Shown: positions 18,817-28,795 of the stretch, one piece after another
How the letters are laid out: every line of letters begins with the position of its first letter
How positions within the stretch are numbered: position 1 is the stretch's first letter
NCBI RefSeq assembly: GCF_030036535.1
Contig: NZ_CP080387.1
Coordinates: 1,674,001-1,738,000, forward strand
From: Agrobacterium cucumeris
GTDB taxonomy: Bacteria > Pseudomonadota > Alphaproteobacteria > Rhizobiales > Rhizobiaceae
Length of the DNA: 64,000 nucleotides
Reading direction: 5' to 3'
Made by a program: the position numbers and the translations under genes
Notes under the pieces: model-generated
What the model was told of the DNA's origin: nothing
The model's input: the letters and a program-made list of their open reading frames with translations, nothing else
Databases searched by the model: none

Positions 18817-18821
18817 AAATA

Positions 18822-19184
18822 TCAGAAGTTCAGACCGCCTTCGCGGGCAGCATCTGCCAGGGCCTTGACGCGGCCGTGATAGATGAACGCGCCTCGGTCG
18901 AATACGACATCCTTGACGCCAGCCTTGACGCCGCGCTCGGCAACCAGCTTGCCCACGACAGATGCCGCAGCAACGTCGGCGCCGGTCTTGAGCGAGCCGC
19001 GCAGATCAGCTTCGAGCGTGGAGGCAGACGCAAGCGTCTTGCCAGCAACATCATCGATGATCTGGGCGTAGATGTTCTTCGACGAGCGATGAACCGACAG
19101 GCGCGGGCGGCCGTTGGCAACCGCCTTGATCTGGCGGCGCACACGGCTCGCGCGACGTGCAAGTGCTTCTTTCCTGCTAGCCAT
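18822..19184 (-). CDS. rplR: Large ribosomal subunit protein uL18
   Basis: This 120-residue protein binds 5S rRNA. It contains [20 protein letters not shown] and the C-terminal [20 protein letters not shown] typical of the family. The N-terminus [20 protein letters not shown] is basic. It is placed between rplF and rpsE in the spc order. Confidence 0.99.
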   Translation of the reverse strand: MASRKEALARRASRVRRQIKAVANGRPRLSVHRSSKNIYAQIIDDVAGKTLASASTLEADLRGSLKTGADVAAASVVGKLVAERGVKAGVKDVVFDRGAFIYHGRVKALADAAREGGLNF

Positions 19185-19196
19185 TTCGCGTGATCC

Positions 19197-19730
19197 TTAC
19201 TTCTTCTTGCCTTCTTTGCGGACGATACGCTCTTCAGCGTACTTCACGCCCTTGCCCTTATAGGGCTCGGGACCACGGTATTCGCGGATTTCCGCGGCTA
19301 CCTGACCGACCTGCTGCTTGTTGATACCGGAAACGATGATTTCCGTCGGCTTCGGCACGGCAATGGTGATGCCGACCGGCGGCTCATAAACCACGTCGTG
19401 GGAGAAACCGAGCGCCAGCTGCAGGTTCTTGCCCTGCAGGGCGGCACGATAACCAACGCCGTTGATTTCGAGCTTGCGTTCGTAACCGTCCTTAACACCC
19501 TTGAAGATGTTCTCGATCATCGTGCGGGACATGCCCCACTTCGAGCGAGCTTCCTTGGTGCCATTGGCCGGCGTTACGGAAACGCCGTTATCTTCGAGTT
19601 TCAGCTGAATATCGTCGTTTGCGACGAAAAACAGTTCACCCTTCGGGCCCTTCGCAGTGACCTTCTGGCCGTCGACATTGGCCGTCACACCTGCGGGAAC
19701 CGGAACGGGCTTTTTACCGATACGAGACAT
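19197..19730 (-). CDS. rplF: Large ribosomal subunit protein uL6
   Basis: This 177-residue 50S protein sits near the sarcin-ricin loop. It has two repeats of an alpha/beta domain, starting [20 protein letters not shown], with [20 protein letters not shown] in the middle and the signature [20 protein letters not shown] near the C-terminus. Length is standard. It lies between rpsH and rplR. Confidence 0.99.
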   Translation of the reverse strand: MSRIGKKPVPVPAGVTANVDGQKVTAKGPKGELFFVANDDIQLKLEDNGVSVTPANGTKEARSKWGMSRTMIENIFKGVKDGYERKLEINGVGYRAALQGKNLQLALGFSHDVVYEPPVGITIAVPKPTEIIVSGINKQQVGQVAAEIREYRGPEPYKGKGVKYAEERIVRKEGKKK

Positions 19731-19772
19731 TGTTCAATCCTGTCTGTTCGTTATGGAGATCCGTACTCGATC

Positions 19773-20171
19773 TTAGAAGACCGAGCAAAGAACCTCGCCA
19801 CCAACGTTCTGTTCGCGAGCCTGGTGATCGGCCATCACACCCTTCGGGGTCGAAAGGATGGTGATGCCGAGGCCGTTCGCGACCTGCGGAATGGACTTTA
19901 CCGAGACATAAACCCGGCGGCCCGGCTTGGAAACGCGGCCGATCTCACGGATCACGGACGCGCCTTCGTAGTACTTCAGTTCGATGGTGAATTCGGACTT
20001 GCCGTTTTCGAAATCGACCTTGGAATAACCGCGAATGTAGCCTTCAGCCTGCAGCACGTCGAGAACGCGTGCGCGGAGGCTGGAAGCAGGCGTGCTGACC
20101 GCAGACTTGCGGCGAGCGGCACCATTGCGGATGCGGGTGAGCATATCACCCAAAGGATCAGTCATGGTCAT
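19773..20171 (-). CDS. rpsH: Small ribosomal subunit protein uS8
   Basis: This 132-residue 16S rRNA-binding protein starts [20 protein letters not shown]. It contains the C-terminal signature [20 protein letters not shown] followed by a final beta-strand ending CSVF. In E. coli this protein represses the spc operon; whether that holds here is not visible. It lies 12 bases after rpsN. Confidence 0.99.
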   Translation of the reverse strand: MTMTDPLGDMLTRIRNGAARRKSAVSTPASSLRARVLDVLQAEGYIRGYSKVDFENGKSEFTIELKYYEGASVIREIGRVSKPGRRVYVSVKSIPQVANGLGITILSTPKGVMADHQAREQNVGGEVLCSVF

Positions 20172-20183
20172 GTGCCCGTCTCC

Positions 20184-20489
20184 TTACCAGCTCGACTTGA
20201 CAATGCCCGGCACCTTGCCGGAATTGCCCAGCTCACGAAGCGCGATACGCGACATCTTGAGCTTGCGATAGAACGCGCGCGGACGGCCCGTTACTTCGCA
20301 GCGGTTGCGGATACGCGTCTTCGAGCCGTCACGCGGCAGCGAAGCGAGCTTCAGAGTGGCCTTGAACCGGTCTTCGATCGGAAGGGACTGGTTCATTACG
20401 ATCGCCTTGAGTGCAGCACGCTTGGTAGCCTGCTGGGCGACCGACTTGCGGCGGCGCTTGTTCTTTTCAACTGCGCTTGTTTTCGCCAT
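20184..20489 (-). CDS. rpsN: Small ribosomal subunit protein uS14 (zinc-free form)
   Basis: This 101-residue 30S head protein has the signature [20 protein letters not shown] and ends [14 protein letters not shown]. It has a single cysteine and no CxxC pairs, so it is the long, zinc-independent type usual in proteobacteria. It lies between rplE and rpsH. Confidence 0.99.
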   Translation of the reverse strand: MAKTSAVEKNKRRRKSVAQQATKRAALKAIVMNQSLPIEDRFKATLKLASLPRDGSKTRIRNRCEVTGRPRAFYRKLKMSRIALRELGNSGKVPGIVKSSW

Positions 20490-20522
20490 ATCGGAGTTCC
20501 TTTTCTACGCTCGTCGTTACGG

Positions 20523-21077
20523 TTAGTGACGGAACGGGAAGTTGAACTCTGTAAGCAGAGCCCGAGCTTCGTCGTCCGACGTCGCCGTCGTGCAAACGAT
20601 GATGTCCATGCCCCACATCTGATCAACCTTATCGTAGTTGATCTCAGGGAACACAATGTGTTCCTTGATGCCCATGGCGAAGTTGCCACGGCCGTCAAAG
20701 CTCTTGGGGTTCAGACCCCGGAAGTCGCGAACGCGCGGCAGCGCGATGTTGATCAGACGATCAAGGAATTCATACATGCGTGCGCCACGAAGGGTAACCT
20801 TCGCACCGATCGGCATGCCTTCGCGAAGCTTGAAACCAGCGATCGAGTTACGAGCGCGGGTAACGACCGGCTTCTGGCCGGCAATCGCAGCCAGGTCACC
20901 GGCAGCAATGGTGGGCTTCTTGGAATCAGCAGTCGCTTCGCCAACACCCATGTTGATCACGATCTTTTCGATCTTCGGGATCATCATCACGTTGGCATAG
21001 GAGAACTTCTCCTGCATGGCGCCGCGGATACGCGACACATATTCCGTCTTGAGACGCGGCTCGTACTTGTCAGCCAT
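20523..21077 (-). CDS. rplE: Large ribosomal subunit protein uL5
   Basis: This 184-residue 5S rRNA-binding protein of the central protuberance includes [39 protein letters not shown] and [20 protein letters not shown]. Its start lies inside the rplX 3' end, an 8-base overlap that implies coupled translation. Confidence 0.99.
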   Translation of the reverse strand: MADKYEPRLKTEYVSRIRGAMQEKFSYANVMMIPKIEKIVINMGVGEATADSKKPTIAAGDLAAIAGQKPVVTRARNSIAGFKLREGMPIGAKVTLRGARMYEFLDRLINIALPRVRDFRGLNPKSFDGRGNFAMGIKEHIVFPEINYDKVDQMWGMDIIVCTTATSDDEARALLTEFNFPFRH

Positions 21078-21378
21078 CGATCACTTCTCCCGAACGCTTG
21101 GCCACGCGGACCTTCTTGCCTTCTACAACAGAAAAGCCAACGCGGGTCGGCTTGCCATCCTTATCGGCGATGGCAATGTTGGAGATGTGCAAGGATGCTT
21201 CCTTGTTGATGATGCCGGCTTCCTGGCCCTGGGTCTGGCGCTGGTGACGCTTCACCATGTTTACGCCACGCACAACAGCCCGGTCTTCCTTCGGCAAAAC
21301 CTGGATTACTTCGCCGGTACGGCCCTTGTCCTTACCGGTCAATACGACAACCTTGTCGCCTTTACGAATTTTCTGCAT
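21070..21378 (-). CDS. rplX: Large ribosomal subunit protein uL24
   Basis: This 102-residue 50S assembly initiator has a KOW motif: [20 protein letters not shown]. The segment [20 protein letters not shown] is also typical. It overlaps rplE by eight bases and lies 12 bases after rplN. Confidence 0.99.
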   Translation of the reverse strand: MQKIRKGDKVVVLTGKDKGRTGEVIQVLPKEDRAVVRGVNMVKRHQRQTQGQEAGIINKEASLHISNIAIADKDGKPTRVGFSVVEGKKVRVAKRSGEVIDG

Positions 21379-21390
21379 CGCGATTGCTCC

Positions 21391-21759
21391 TTACAGTACT
21401 TCCGGAGCCAGCGAGATGATCTTCATATGGTTCTTGGCGCGAAGTTCGCGCGGAACCGGTCCGAAGATACGGGTGCCGATGGGCTCTTTCTTGTTGTCGA
21501 TAAGAACGGCTGCGTTGTTATCGAAACGGATGACGCTGCCGTCAGCGCGACGGATGTCCTTGGCGGTGCGCACGACAACCGCCTTCATCACATCGCCCTT
21601 CTTGACGCGGCCGCGCGGAATAGCTTCCTTGATGGAAACGACAATAATGTCGCCAACAGAAGCATATTTGCGCTTCGAGCCGCCCAGCACCTTGATGCAC
21701 ATGACACGACGTGCGCCGGAATTATCCGCCACGTCGAGGTTTGTTTGCATCTGAATCAT
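21391..21759 (-). CDS. rplN: Large ribosomal subunit protein uL14
   Basis: This 122-residue protein of the subunit interface begins [20 protein letters not shown]. It contains [20 protein letters not shown] and ends with [10 protein letters not shown]. It is first in the spc order. A 234-base gap holding a terminator-like hairpin separates it from rpsQ, which marks the S10/spc boundary seen in other bacteria. Confidence 0.99.
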   Translation of the reverse strand: MIQMQTNLDVADNSGARRVMCIKVLGGSKRKYASVGDIIVVSIKEAIPRGRVKKGDVMKAVVVRTAKDIRRADGSVIRFDNNAAVLIDNKKEPIGTRIFGPVPRELRAKNHMKIISLAPEVL

Positions 21760-21905
21760 GTCAGGTCGCCTTCTTGTTGTTACCGGAACGGTTGGGCAAA
21801 CTCTCCCGAGTGAGCCCCCTGCTCCAGCTTATGAATATCTCTTTTTTTGCGCGGAAATGTCGTGACAGGGTGGTTTCCCGAAGGACCTTCCGTGCGCATC
21901 AAAGC

Positions 21906-21930
21906 AAAAGACGCTCGATTCACGAGCGTC
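21906..21930 (-). terminator. Terminator-like hairpin at the S10/spc boundary
   Basis: Perfect 8-bp arms GACGCTCG/CGAGCGTC with a 5-base loop (21910-21930), followed on the minus strand by TTTTGCTTT. It lies 64 bases past rpsQ and 150 bases before rplN. This is the position of the transcription-unit break between S10 and spc operons in E. coli. The remaining gap must hold any spc promoter; I could not fix one with confidence. Confidence 0.65.
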
Positions 21931-21993
21931 CTTGCGCTGCTTCATACAGGAATTCGCGCCAAGTACAAGATGCCTGGCGCGATTCTGTTGAAA

Positions 21994-22230
21994 TTAAGCC
22001 TGGGCGGCGACAACCGTCCAGCGCTTGTCCTTGGAGATCGGTGCGCATTCCTCGATGGAAACGACATCGCCGACCTTGTATTGATTGTTTTCGTCGTGTG
22101 CCTTGTACTTCTTCGAACGACGAACGGTTTTTTGCATGAGCGGGTGAGCGAATCGACGCTCAACCCGGACCACGACAGTCTTCTCGTTCTTGTCGGACAC
22201 TACGACGCCCTGCAGAATGCGTTTCGGCAT
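21994..22230 (-). CDS. rpsQ: Small ribosomal subunit protein uS17
   Basis: This 78-residue OB-fold protein binds 16S rRNA. It contains [20 protein letters not shown] and the signature [20 protein letters not shown]. It is the last gene of the S10 set, followed by the hairpin at 21906-21930. Confidence 0.99.
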   Translation of the reverse strand: MPKRILQGVVVSDKNEKTVVVRVERRFAHPLMQKTVRRSKKYKAHDENNQYKVGDVVSIEECAPISKDKRWTVVAAQA

Positions 22231-22241
22231 ATTATTTTTCC

Positions 22242-22442
22242 TTAGGCCTTGGCTTCTGCCGCCTTCTGGCGGGCAATGGTTTTAACGCGGGCGATGTCCT
22301 TGCGGACTTCGTTGATGCGCGAGGACTTCTCCAGCTGGCCGGTCGCCTTCTGGAAGCGCAGGTTGAACTGCTCCTTCTTCAGATCGGCGAGCTTGTCCTT
22401 GAGCTGGTCGGCGCTGAGGCCGCGAACTTCATCGGCTTTCAT
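22242..22442 (-). CDS. rpmC: Large ribosomal subunit protein uL29
   Basis: This 66-residue two-helix protein at the exit tunnel helps dock SRP and trigger factor. It contains [20 protein letters not shown] and [20 protein letters not shown]. It lies between rplP and rpsQ with 12-base and 11-base spacers. Confidence 0.99.
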   Translation of the reverse strand: MKADEVRGLSADQLKDKLADLKKEQFNLRFQKATGQLEKSSRINEVRKDIARVKTIARQKAAEAKA

Positions 22443-22454
22443 GTGCCTTGCTCC

Positions 22455-22868
22455 TTACTCTGCGATGCGCTGTACGAAGCGCGTCTTGACCGAGAGCTTG
22501 GCAGCGCCGAGACGAAGCGCCTCACGGGCGATCTCCTCGGTAACACCGTCGATCTCGAACATCATACGACCGGGCTTGACCTTGCATGCCCAGTATTCGA
22601 CCGAACCCTTGCCCTTACCCATACGAACTTCGGTCGGCTTAGCCGTTACCGGAACGTCAGGGAATACGCGGATCCACACACGACCTGCGCGCTTCATGTA
22701 ACGCGTGATCGCGCGGCGGGCCGCTTCGATCTCGCGTGCATTCACGCGGTTCGGTTCCTGCGACTTCAAGCCGAATTCACCGAATGCCAGGTCAAAGCCG
22801 CCCTTGGCGACGCCCTTGATGCGTCCCTTGAACTGCTTACGGTACTTAGTACGCTTTGGCTGCAACAT
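22455..22868 (-). CDS. rplP: Large ribosomal subunit protein uL16
   Basis: This 137-residue protein organises the A-site tRNA region. It begins [20 protein letters not shown]. It contains [20 protein letters not shown] and the signature [19 protein letters not shown]. Length is standard. It lies between rpsC and rpmC. Confidence 0.99.
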   Translation of the reverse strand: MLQPKRTKYRKQFKGRIKGVAKGGFDLAFGEFGLKSQEPNRVNAREIEAARRAITRYMKRAGRVWIRVFPDVPVTAKPTEVRMGKGKGSVEYWACKVKPGRMMFEIDGVTEEIAREALRLGAAKLSVKTRFVQRIAE

Positions 22869-22906
22869 TTTCTTACTTCTCCGAGCTTATCTTTCGCCAG
22901 CGTCAA

Positions 22907-23638
22907 TCAAGCGTTTTCGCGACGACGATCGGGACGATCGCCACGCTCACGGCTTGCAGGGCCCTGCGCATCGCCTTCGAGACCGCGACGCTCAGAAGCC
23001 ATCGGATCGTGCTCAAGGATTTCGCCCTTGAAGATCCAGACCTTGATGCCGCAAATGCCGAATGCGGTTTCAGCTTCAGCTGTGCCATAGTCGATGTCCG
23101 CACGCAGCGTGTGCAACGGAACGCGACCTTCGCGGTACCATTCGGTACGAGCGATTTCAGCACCGCCGAGACGGCCGCCGCAGGTGATCTTGATGCCTTC
23201 GGCGCCAAGACGCATTGCAGACTGAACCGAACGCTTCATTGCACGGCGGAAAGCCACGCGACGCTCGAGCTGCTGGGCGATCGACTGGGCAACCAGAGTT
23301 GCGTCGATTTCCGGCTTGCGCACTTCAACGATGTTGAGGTGCGTTTCGGAGTTGGTCATCTCGGAAAGCTTCTTGCGAAGCTTCTCGATGTCCGCGCCCT
23401 TCTTGCCGATGATGAGACCCGGACGAGCCGAGTGAATCGTAACGCGGCACTTCTTGTGCGGACGCTCGATGACCACCTTGGCGATACCGGCCTGCTTGAG
23501 TTCCTTGATCAGGTATGCCCGGATCTTCAGGTCTTCATGCAGCAGCTTGCCGTATTCCGCGGTGTCAGCGTACCAGCGGCTATCCCAGGTACGGTTGATG
23601 CCGAGGCGGAAGCCGATTGGATTGATTTTCTGACCCAT
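22907..23638 (-). CDS. rpsC: Small ribosomal subunit protein uS3
   Basis: This 243-residue protein lines the mRNA entry channel. Its N-terminal KH domain carries [20 protein letters not shown], and the C-terminal domain has [20 protein letters not shown]. The C-terminal tail (about 208-243) is Arg/Asp-rich and longer than in E. coli (233). Its ATG shares one base with the rplV stop (TAATG), so translation is coupled. Confidence 0.99.
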   Translation of the reverse strand: MGQKINPIGFRLGINRTWDSRWYADTAEYGKLLHEDLKIRAYLIKELKQAGIAKVVIERPHKKCRVTIHSARPGLIIGKKGADIEKLRKKLSEMTNSETHLNIVEVRKPEIDATLVAQSIAQQLERRVAFRRAMKRSVQSAMRLGAEGIKITCGGRLGGAEIARTEWYREGRVPLHTLRADIDYGTAEAETAFGICGIKVWIFKGEILEHDPMASERRGLEGDAQGPASRERGDRPDRRRENA

Positions 23639-24027
23639 TATGCGGCCTCCCCTTTTTCCTCAACTTCACGAACGACGATCGTGAGGTGAGCGAACGGCTT
23701 TTCAATGCGGGACGCACGACCACGGCCACGAGCGTGGAAACGCTTCATGGTGATGGACTTGCCAACATAGGCCTCGGCGACGACGAGAGCGTCGACGTCG
23801 AGGTCATGGTTGTTTTCCGCATTGGCAATTGCAGATTCCAGCGTCTTCTTGACGGTGCCTGCAATGCGCTTGCGGGAGAATTCGAGCTCGGCGAGAGCGC
23901 GATCAACCTTCTTGCCACGGATAAGAGCGGCAACCAGGTTCAGTTTCTGGGGGCTGACGCGGAGCGTACGGGCAATGGCCTGAGCCTCATTGTCCTTCAG
24001 CCGGCGTTCGGTCTTAGCCTTCGCCAT
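23638..24027 (-). CDS. rplV: Large ribosomal subunit protein uL22
   Basis: This 129-residue protein's beta-hairpin lines the exit tunnel. It contains [20 protein letters not shown] and the hairpin-associated [20 protein letters not shown]. In other bacteria, deletions in this hairpin give macrolide resistance; the loop looks complete here. It overlaps rpsC by one base and follows rpsS by two bases. Confidence 0.99.
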   Translation of the reverse strand: MAKAKTERRLKDNEAQAIARTLRVSPQKLNLVAALIRGKKVDRALAELEFSRKRIAGTVKKTLESAIANAENNHDLDVDALVVAEAYVGKSITMKRFHARGRGRASRIEKPFAHLTIVVREVEEKGEAA

Positions 24028-24029
24028 GA

Positions 24030-24308
24030 TTACTTCCTCTTTGCCTTCTTGTCCGCGCCGTGACCGTAATAGGTACGGGTCGGAGAGAATTCACCGAACT
24101 TGTGTCCGACCATGTCTTCGTTGACCGAGACGGGCACATGCTTGCTGCCGTTATAAACGCCGAAGGTCAGACCAACGAACTGCGGCAGGATCGTGGAGCG
24201 ACGGCTCCAGATCTTGATTACTTCGTTACGTCCGCTCTCGCGCACCTTCTCAGCCTTGGTGAGAAGATAGCCGTCAACAAACGGACCTTTCCATACTGAA
24301 CGAGCCAT
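24030..24308 (-). CDS. rpsS: Small ribosomal subunit protein uS19
   Basis: This 92-residue 30S head protein begins [20 protein letters not shown]. It has the signature [20 protein letters not shown] followed by [20 protein letters not shown]. It lies between rplB and rplV. Confidence 0.99.
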   Translation of the reverse strand: MARSVWKGPFVDGYLLTKAEKVRESGRNEVIKIWSRRSTILPQFVGLTFGVYNGSKHVPVSVNEDMVGHKFGEFSPTRTYYGHGADKKAKRK

Positions 24309-24323
24309 TAGTGACTACCTCTC

Positions 24324-25160
24324 TTACTTCTTACGCTGATGGCGCGAGCGCATGATGAACTTGTCGGTCGACTTGTTCGAACGGGTGCGCTTGCCCTTCG
24401 TGGGCTTGCCCCACGGAGTAACCGGGTGACGACCACCCGACGTGCGACCTTCACCACCACCGTGCGGGTGGTCGACCGGGTTCATGACGACGCCGCGAAC
24501 GTGCGGACGCTTGCCACGCCAACGCGAACGACCAGCCTTGCCGTCGTTGATGTTGCCGTGATCCGAGTTCGAAACAGCGCCGATCGATGCAAGGCAGGAG
24601 CCGTGCACCAGACGCTGTTCGCCCGAGTTGAGACGCAGGATGGCCATACCGGCATCGCGGCCGACGAGCTGGACATACGTACCGGCGGAGCGGGCGATCT
24701 GACCGCCTTTACCCGGCTTCATCTCGACGTTGTGGATGATCGAACCGACCGGAATGTACTGAAGCGGCATGGTGTTGCCGGGCTTCACGTCCACTGCCTT
24801 GTCGGAGGCGATCACCTTGTCACCAGCAGCGAGACGCTGTGGCGCGAGAATGTAAGCCTGTTCGCCGTCGGTATACGTAACCAGCGCGATGAACGCGGTG
24901 CGGTTGGGGTCGTATTCCAAACGTTCAACGGTGCCTTCAACGTCGAACTTGCGACGCTTGAAATCCACCAGACGGTAGGTCCGCTTGTGACCGCCACCCT
25001 GGAACCGGACGGTGATCCGGCCCTGGTTGTTGCGGCCACCCTTGGAGCTGAGGCCCTGGGTCAGAGCCTTTACCGGCTTGCCCTTGTAGAGCGAAGCGCG
25101 GTCCACGATAACCAGCTGGCGCTGGCTTGGCGTGGTCGGATTGAAACTTTTCAATGCCAT
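24324..25160 (-). CDS. rplB: Large ribosomal subunit protein uL2
   Basis: This 278-residue protein is essential for the peptidyl-transferase centre and subunit joining. It starts [20 protein letters not shown]. It has the signature [20 protein letters not shown], including the conserved His residues, and a basic C-terminal tail. It lies between rplW and rpsS. Confidence 0.99.
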   Translation of the reverse strand: MALKSFNPTTPSQRQLVIVDRASLYKGKPVKALTQGLSSKGGRNNQGRITVRFQGGGHKRTYRLVDFKRRKFDVEGTVERLEYDPNRTAFIALVTYTDGEQAYILAPQRLAAGDKVIASDKAVDVKPGNTMPLQYIPVGSIIHNVEMKPGKGGQIARSAGTYVQLVGRDAGMAILRLNSGEQRLVHGSCLASIGAVSNSDHGNINDGKAGRSRWRGKRPHVRGVVMNPVDHPHGGGEGRTSGGRHPVTPWGKPTKGKRTRSNKSTDKFIMRSRHQRKK

Positions 25161-25203
25161 TTTATTGTTCCCTTTTGGGTCTTTGCCCGCTTGGGCCTAA
25201 CCT

Positions 25204-25497
25204 TTAGAGTCCGGTGGACACGTCGATGGATTGACCTTCGGCGAGCGTAACGACGGCTTTCTTGACGTCTTTCAGCTTACCGGCGAACCCACGGAAACGA
25301 CGGGTCTTACCCTTGCGGATAAGCGTGTTCACAGCCGTGACTTTGACGCCGAAGAGAGCTTCCACGGCAGCCTTGATTTCAGGCTTGGAAGCGCTTTTGG
25401 CGACGTTGAATACGACCTGGTTCTGTTCGGATACCAGCGTCGACTTTTCCGTGATCGAAGGAGATACGATCACATCGTAGTGGCGAAGATCCGTCAT
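25204..25497 (-). CDS. rplW: Large ribosomal subunit protein uL23
   Basis: This 97-residue exit-tunnel protein is the docking site for trigger factor and SRP. It contains [20 protein letters not shown] and [20 protein letters not shown]. Its ATG overlaps the rplD TGA by four bases, so the two are translationally coupled. Confidence 0.99.
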   Translation of the reverse strand: MTDLRHYDVIVSPSITEKSTLVSEQNQVVFNVAKSASKPEIKAAVEALFGVKVTAVNTLIRKGKTRRFRGFAGKLKDVKKAVVTLAEGQSIDVSTGL

Positions 25498-26114
25498 TTG
25501 AACCGCTCCTCCAGAGCCTCTACAGCAGCCTTGGAAAGCACCAGCTTGCCACGGCGCAGGATGTCGTAAACATTGATGCCCTGTACCGGCAGAACGTCCA
25601 CATTCGGGATGTTCTGGGCTGCGAGCTTGAAGTTGCCATCAAGTTCAGCGCCACCGATAACGAGAGCGTTGGTCAGGCCAAGCGAAGCGAAGCTGCCCAG
25701 CAGAGCCTTGGTCTTTGCTTCAGATGCAACGAGCTGATCAACGATGATCAGTTCTTCAGCCTTCAGCTTTGCAGACAGGGCGTGACGCAGAGCGAGCGCA
25801 CGAACCTTCTTGGGAAGGTCATGGGCATGGCTGCGAACGACCGGGCCGTGGGCCTTGCCGCCGCCGCGGAACTGCGGTGCGCGAGCCGAATGGTGACGAG
25901 CGCGGCCCGTACCCTTCTGCTTGTACATCTTGGCACCGGTGCGGGAAACTTCCGACCGGTTCTTGGTCTTGTGGGTTCCCTGCTGCTTCTTTGCAAGCTG
26001 CCAGCGAACCATGCGGGCCAGAATGTCCTGGCGGGGGTCGAGGCCGAAGATCTCATCCGACAGAGAAACCTTGCCGGCGTCTTTTCCCTCGAGGGTCTTG
26101 ACGTTCAATTCCAT
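25494..26114 (-). CDS. rplD: Large ribosomal subunit protein uL4
   Basis: This 206-residue protein's extended loop lines the exit tunnel: [20 protein letters not shown] and [20 protein letters not shown]. In E. coli it also represses its own operon by attenuation at the S10 leader; the leader here has structure but no proof of that. It lies 12 bases after rplC and overlaps rplW. Confidence 0.99.
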   Translation of the reverse strand: MELNVKTLEGKDAGKVSLSDEIFGLDPRQDILARMVRWQLAKKQQGTHKTKNRSEVSRTGAKMYKQKGTGRARHHSARAPQFRGGGKAHGPVVRSHAHDLPKKVRALALRHALSAKLKAEELIIVDQLVASEAKTKALLGSFASLGLTNALVIGGAELDGNFKLAAQNIPNVDVLPVQGINVYDILRRGKLVLSKAAVEALEERFK

Positions 26115-26126
26115 GATAAGGCTCCC

Positions 26127-26768
26127 TTACTTCGCAGCCGACTTGACGGCGTCGCGGACGATGATCCAGGAACCCTTGGAACCGGGAACTGCACCCTTCA
26201 CGAGGATGAGGCCACGGTCTTCATCAGTCGAAACGACTTCGAGGTTCTGGGTCGTAACGCGCGTCTGGCCCATATGACCAGCCATGCGCTTGCCCTTCCA
26301 GACGCGGCCCGGATCCTGGTTGTTACCGGTCGAACCGTGTGCACGGTGCGATACGGAGTTACCGTGCGAAGCGCGGCCACCACCGAAGTTGTGACGCTTC
26401 ATAGCACCGGCAAAACCTTTACCGATCGTGGTTCCAGTGACGTCCACCAGCTGGCCGTTCTGAAAATGAGTTGCGGTCAGTGTTGCACCGATGTCGATCA
26501 GGTTCTCGGGGGAAACCCGGAACTCGACGAGCTTGGCTTTCGGTTCGACATTGGCAGCGGCAAAATGACCGCGAAGCGCCTTCGTCGTGTTCTTGACCTT
26601 GGACTGGCCGGCACCGAGCTGAACTGCGGTATAGCCATTCTTGTCTTCCGTGCGCTGGGCAACGACTTGTACGTTATCCAGTCGCAATACTGTTACGGGG
26701 ATATGTTCACCTGCGTCGTTATAGACGCGTGTCATACCCACTTTCTGTGCAATCACACCTGAACGCAT
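26127..26768 (-). CDS. rplC: Large ribosomal subunit protein uL3
   Basis: About 213 residues. The start at 26768 gives [20 protein letters not shown] and has GAGGA seven bases upstream; the open frame extends to 26843 without support. The signature [20 protein letters not shown] is present, near the glutamine that PrmB methylates in other bacteria, as is [20 protein letters not shown]. It lies between rpsJ and rplD; the 168-base gap to rpsJ holds no evident gene. Confidence 0.98.
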   Translation of the reverse strand: MRSGVIAQKVGMTRVYNDAGEHIPVTVLRLDNVQVVAQRTEDKNGYTAVQLGAGQSKVKNTTKALRGHFAAANVEPKAKLVEFRVSPENLIDIGATLTATHFQNGQLVDVTGTTIGKGFAGAMKRHNFGGGRASHGNSVSHRAHGSTGNNQDPGRVWKGKRMAGHMGQTRVTTQNLEVVSTDEDRGLILVKGAVPGSKGSWIIVRDAVKSAAK

Positions 26769-26936
26769 TGGTTCATCCTCTTGCGAGCCTTGAAGGGAAA
26801 ACCCTCTCTGGCCTTTGTTAAGGAGTGCCCTTCGACATCTCACGATGTTTCCGGTCTCCGGTTTGGAAGTCGTTGGATTGCTCCACGTACCTTCCTTGTT
26901 ATTTCAGCCCTCACCTTGGATGGATCGGGCCGGGTC

Positions 26937-27245
26937 TTAGAGCTTGATTTCCACGTCAACGCCAGCAGCGAGGTCGAGCTTCATAAGAGCATCGACAGTC
27001 TGCGGGGTGGGGTCAACGATATCGAGAAGACGCTTGTGCGTCCGCATTTCGAACTGTTCACGGCTTTTCTTGTCAACGTGAGGAGAGCGGTTGACGGTAA
27101 ACTTTTCGATGCGTGTAGGAAGTGGAACCGGGCCGCGAACGCTGGCGCCGGTGCGCTTTGCGGTCGACACGATTTCACGGGTAGAGGCATCGAGGATCCG
27201 GTGATCGAACGCCTTGAGGCGGATACGGATATTCTGGCCGGTCAT
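26937..27245 (-). CDS. rpsJ: Small ribosomal subunit protein uS10 / NusE
   Basis: This 102-residue 30S head protein also works with NusB and NusG in antitermination. It begins [20 protein letters not shown] and carries [20 protein letters not shown], with the conserved [19 protein letters not shown]. It heads the S10 set. A stem-loop 27 bases before the ATG and a candidate promoter at 27435-27463 lie upstream. Confidence 0.99.
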   Translation of the reverse strand: MTGQNIRIRLKAFDHRILDASTREIVSTAKRTGASVRGPVPLPTRIEKFTVNRSPHVDKKSREQFEMRTHKRLLDIVDPTPQTVDALMKLDLAAGVDVEIKL

Positions 27246-27272
27246 TCGTCTTGTCCTTGTTCTTTGTTATTC

Positions 27273-27290
27273 GTTTCCGCACGCGGAAAC
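27273..27290 (-). promoter_or_regulatory. rpsJ leader stem-loop
   Basis: Perfect 7-bp arms GTTTCCG/CGGAAAC with a 4-base loop. The stem ends 27 bases before the rpsJ ATG. A stem at almost the same distance (28 bases) precedes rpsL. It could be a site for translational feedback, but this is unproven. Confidence 0.45.
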
Positions 27291-27434
27291 ACATGAACTT
27301 CTATTGATCGTGGCGCCGCAGATTTTCAAAAATCGAGAGGGATGCGCCTCGCACCCCAATCATTTCAGTAGTCTGTATTGCTAAAACACCGCGTTTCGCA
27401 AATGCTTGCGAATCCAGCGGTGAGTGTGAGTGCG

Positions 27435-27463
27435 CGTTTACGCGCTTTCACCGAATTTTTCAA
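27435..27463 (-). promoter_or_regulatory. Candidate promoter of the S10 unit
   Basis: On the minus strand TTGAAA (27458-27463), a 17-base spacer, then TAAACG (27435-27440). It lies just past the tuf terminator and about 190 bases before rpsJ. The leader in between is free of other genes and contains the rpsJ stem-loop. Confidence 0.55.
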
Positions 27464-27486
27464 GCACTAAAAATGCAACGCCGCCA

Positions 27487-27534
27487 GGCTTTTTATTAAA
27501 AGCCCGACGGCGGTGTTTGTGACACCGCCGTCGG
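27487..27534 (-). terminator. Terminator after the first tuf gene
   Basis: A perfect 13-bp stem CCGACGGCGGTGT/ACACCGCCGTCGG with a 5-base loop (27504-27534) lies 21 bases past the tuf stop. On the minus strand it runs into GCTTTTAATAAAAAGC, itself a small hairpin. This should end the rpsL-rpsG-fusA-tuf transcript and isolate it from the S10 promoter. Confidence 0.8.
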
Positions 27535-27555
27535 AGCGAATTTTAAAAGTCGAAA

Positions 27556-28731
27556 TTACTCGACGATCGAGGCCACGATGCCGGCGCCGACGGTACGGCC
27601 GCCTTCGCGGATAGCGAAGCGCAGCTTTTCTTCCATCGCGATCGGAACGATCAGCTCGACTTCAACCGTGACGTTGTCGCCAGGCATAACCATTTCCGTG
27701 CCTTCCGGCAGAGAAACGATGCCGGTAACGTCCGTCGTGCGGAAGTAGAACTGCGGGCGGTAGTTCGTGAAGAACGGCGTATGACGGCCGCCTTCTTCCT
27801 TCGTCAGGATGTAGGCTTCTGCCATGAACTTCTTGTGCGGCTTGACCGAACCCGGCTTGCACAGGATCTGACCACGCTCAACGCCGTCACGGGTAACGCC
27901 GCGAACCAGAGCACCGATGTTGTCGCCAGCCTGGCCCTGATCGAGCAGCTTGCGGAACATTTCAACGCCGGTAACCGTCGTCTTCGAGGTCGGACGAATG
28001 CCGACGATCTCGACTTCTTCACCAACCTTGACGATACCGCGCTCAACGCGACCCGTCACAACCGTACCACGGCCAGAGATCGAGAACACGTCTTCGATCG
28101 GCATCAGGAACGGCTGGTCGATCGGACGCTCAGGCGTCGGGATGTAGGCGTCAACAGCGGCCATCAGCTCGCGGATCGCGTCTTCACCGATCTTCTTGTC
28201 AGAATCTTCAAGAGCGGCAAGTGCCGAACCCTTGACGATCGGGATATCGTCGCCCGGGAAGTCGTAGGACGACAGAAGTTCGCGAACTTCAAGCTCGACG
28301 AGCTCGAGAAGCTCGGCGTCGTCAACCTGGTCGACCTTGTTGAGGAACACGACGATTGCCGGAACGCCAACCTGACGGGCAAGCAGGATGTGCTCGCGGG
28401 TCTGCGGCATCGGGCCGTCAGCAGCCGAGCAAACCAGGATCGCGCCGTCCATCTGGGCAGCACCGGTGATCATGTTCTTCACGTAGTCGGCGTGGCCGGG
28501 GCAGTCGACGTGCGCGTAGTGACGGGCAGGCGTCTCATACTCAACGTGTGCCGTCGAAATCGTGATACCACGGGCCTTTTCTTCAGGCGCGGCGTCGATC
28601 TGGTCATACGCCTTGAATTCGCCGAAGAACTTCGTGATCGCGGCAGTCAGCGACGTCTTGCCATGGTCAACGTGACCGATCGTGCCAATGTTGACGTGCG
28701 GCTTATTGCGCTCAAACTTGCTCTTTGCCAT
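27556..28731 (-). CDS. tuf: Elongation factor Tu (copy 1)
   Basis: This 391-residue GTPase delivers aminoacyl-tRNA to the ribosome. The G1 motif [11 protein letters not shown] is near residue 19, with [20 protein letters not shown] (G3) and NKVD (G4). It ends the str set after fusA. The coding sequence is identical to that of the second copy at 47583-48758, with identity starting and stopping at the gene ends, which points to gene conversion. Wild-type-like residues fill the kirromycin and pulvomycin regions, although resistance cannot be judged by eye. Confidence 0.99.
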   Translation of the reverse strand: MAKSKFERNKPHVNIGTIGHVDHGKTSLTAAITKFFGEFKAYDQIDAAPEEKARGITISTAHVEYETPARHYAHVDCPGHADYVKNMITGAAQMDGAILVCSAADGPMPQTREHILLARQVGVPAIVVFLNKVDQVDDAELLELVELEVRELLSSYDFPGDDIPIVKGSALAALEDSDKKIGEDAIRELMAAVDAYIPTPERPIDQPFLMPIEDVFSISGRGTVVTGRVERGIVKVGEEVEIVGIRPTSKTTVTGVEMFRKLLDQGQAGDNIGALVRGVTRDGVERGQILCKPGSVKPHKKFMAEAYILTKEEGGRHTPFFTNYRPQFYFRTTDVTGIVSLPEGTEMVMPGDNVTVEVELIVPIAMEEKLRFAIREGGRTVGAGIVASIVE

Positions 28732-28795
28732 TAGTGGCTCTCCATTCTTGTCCCTTGACGGGAATAATCTTCAAATCTGGTGGGGCGTACCCCGA

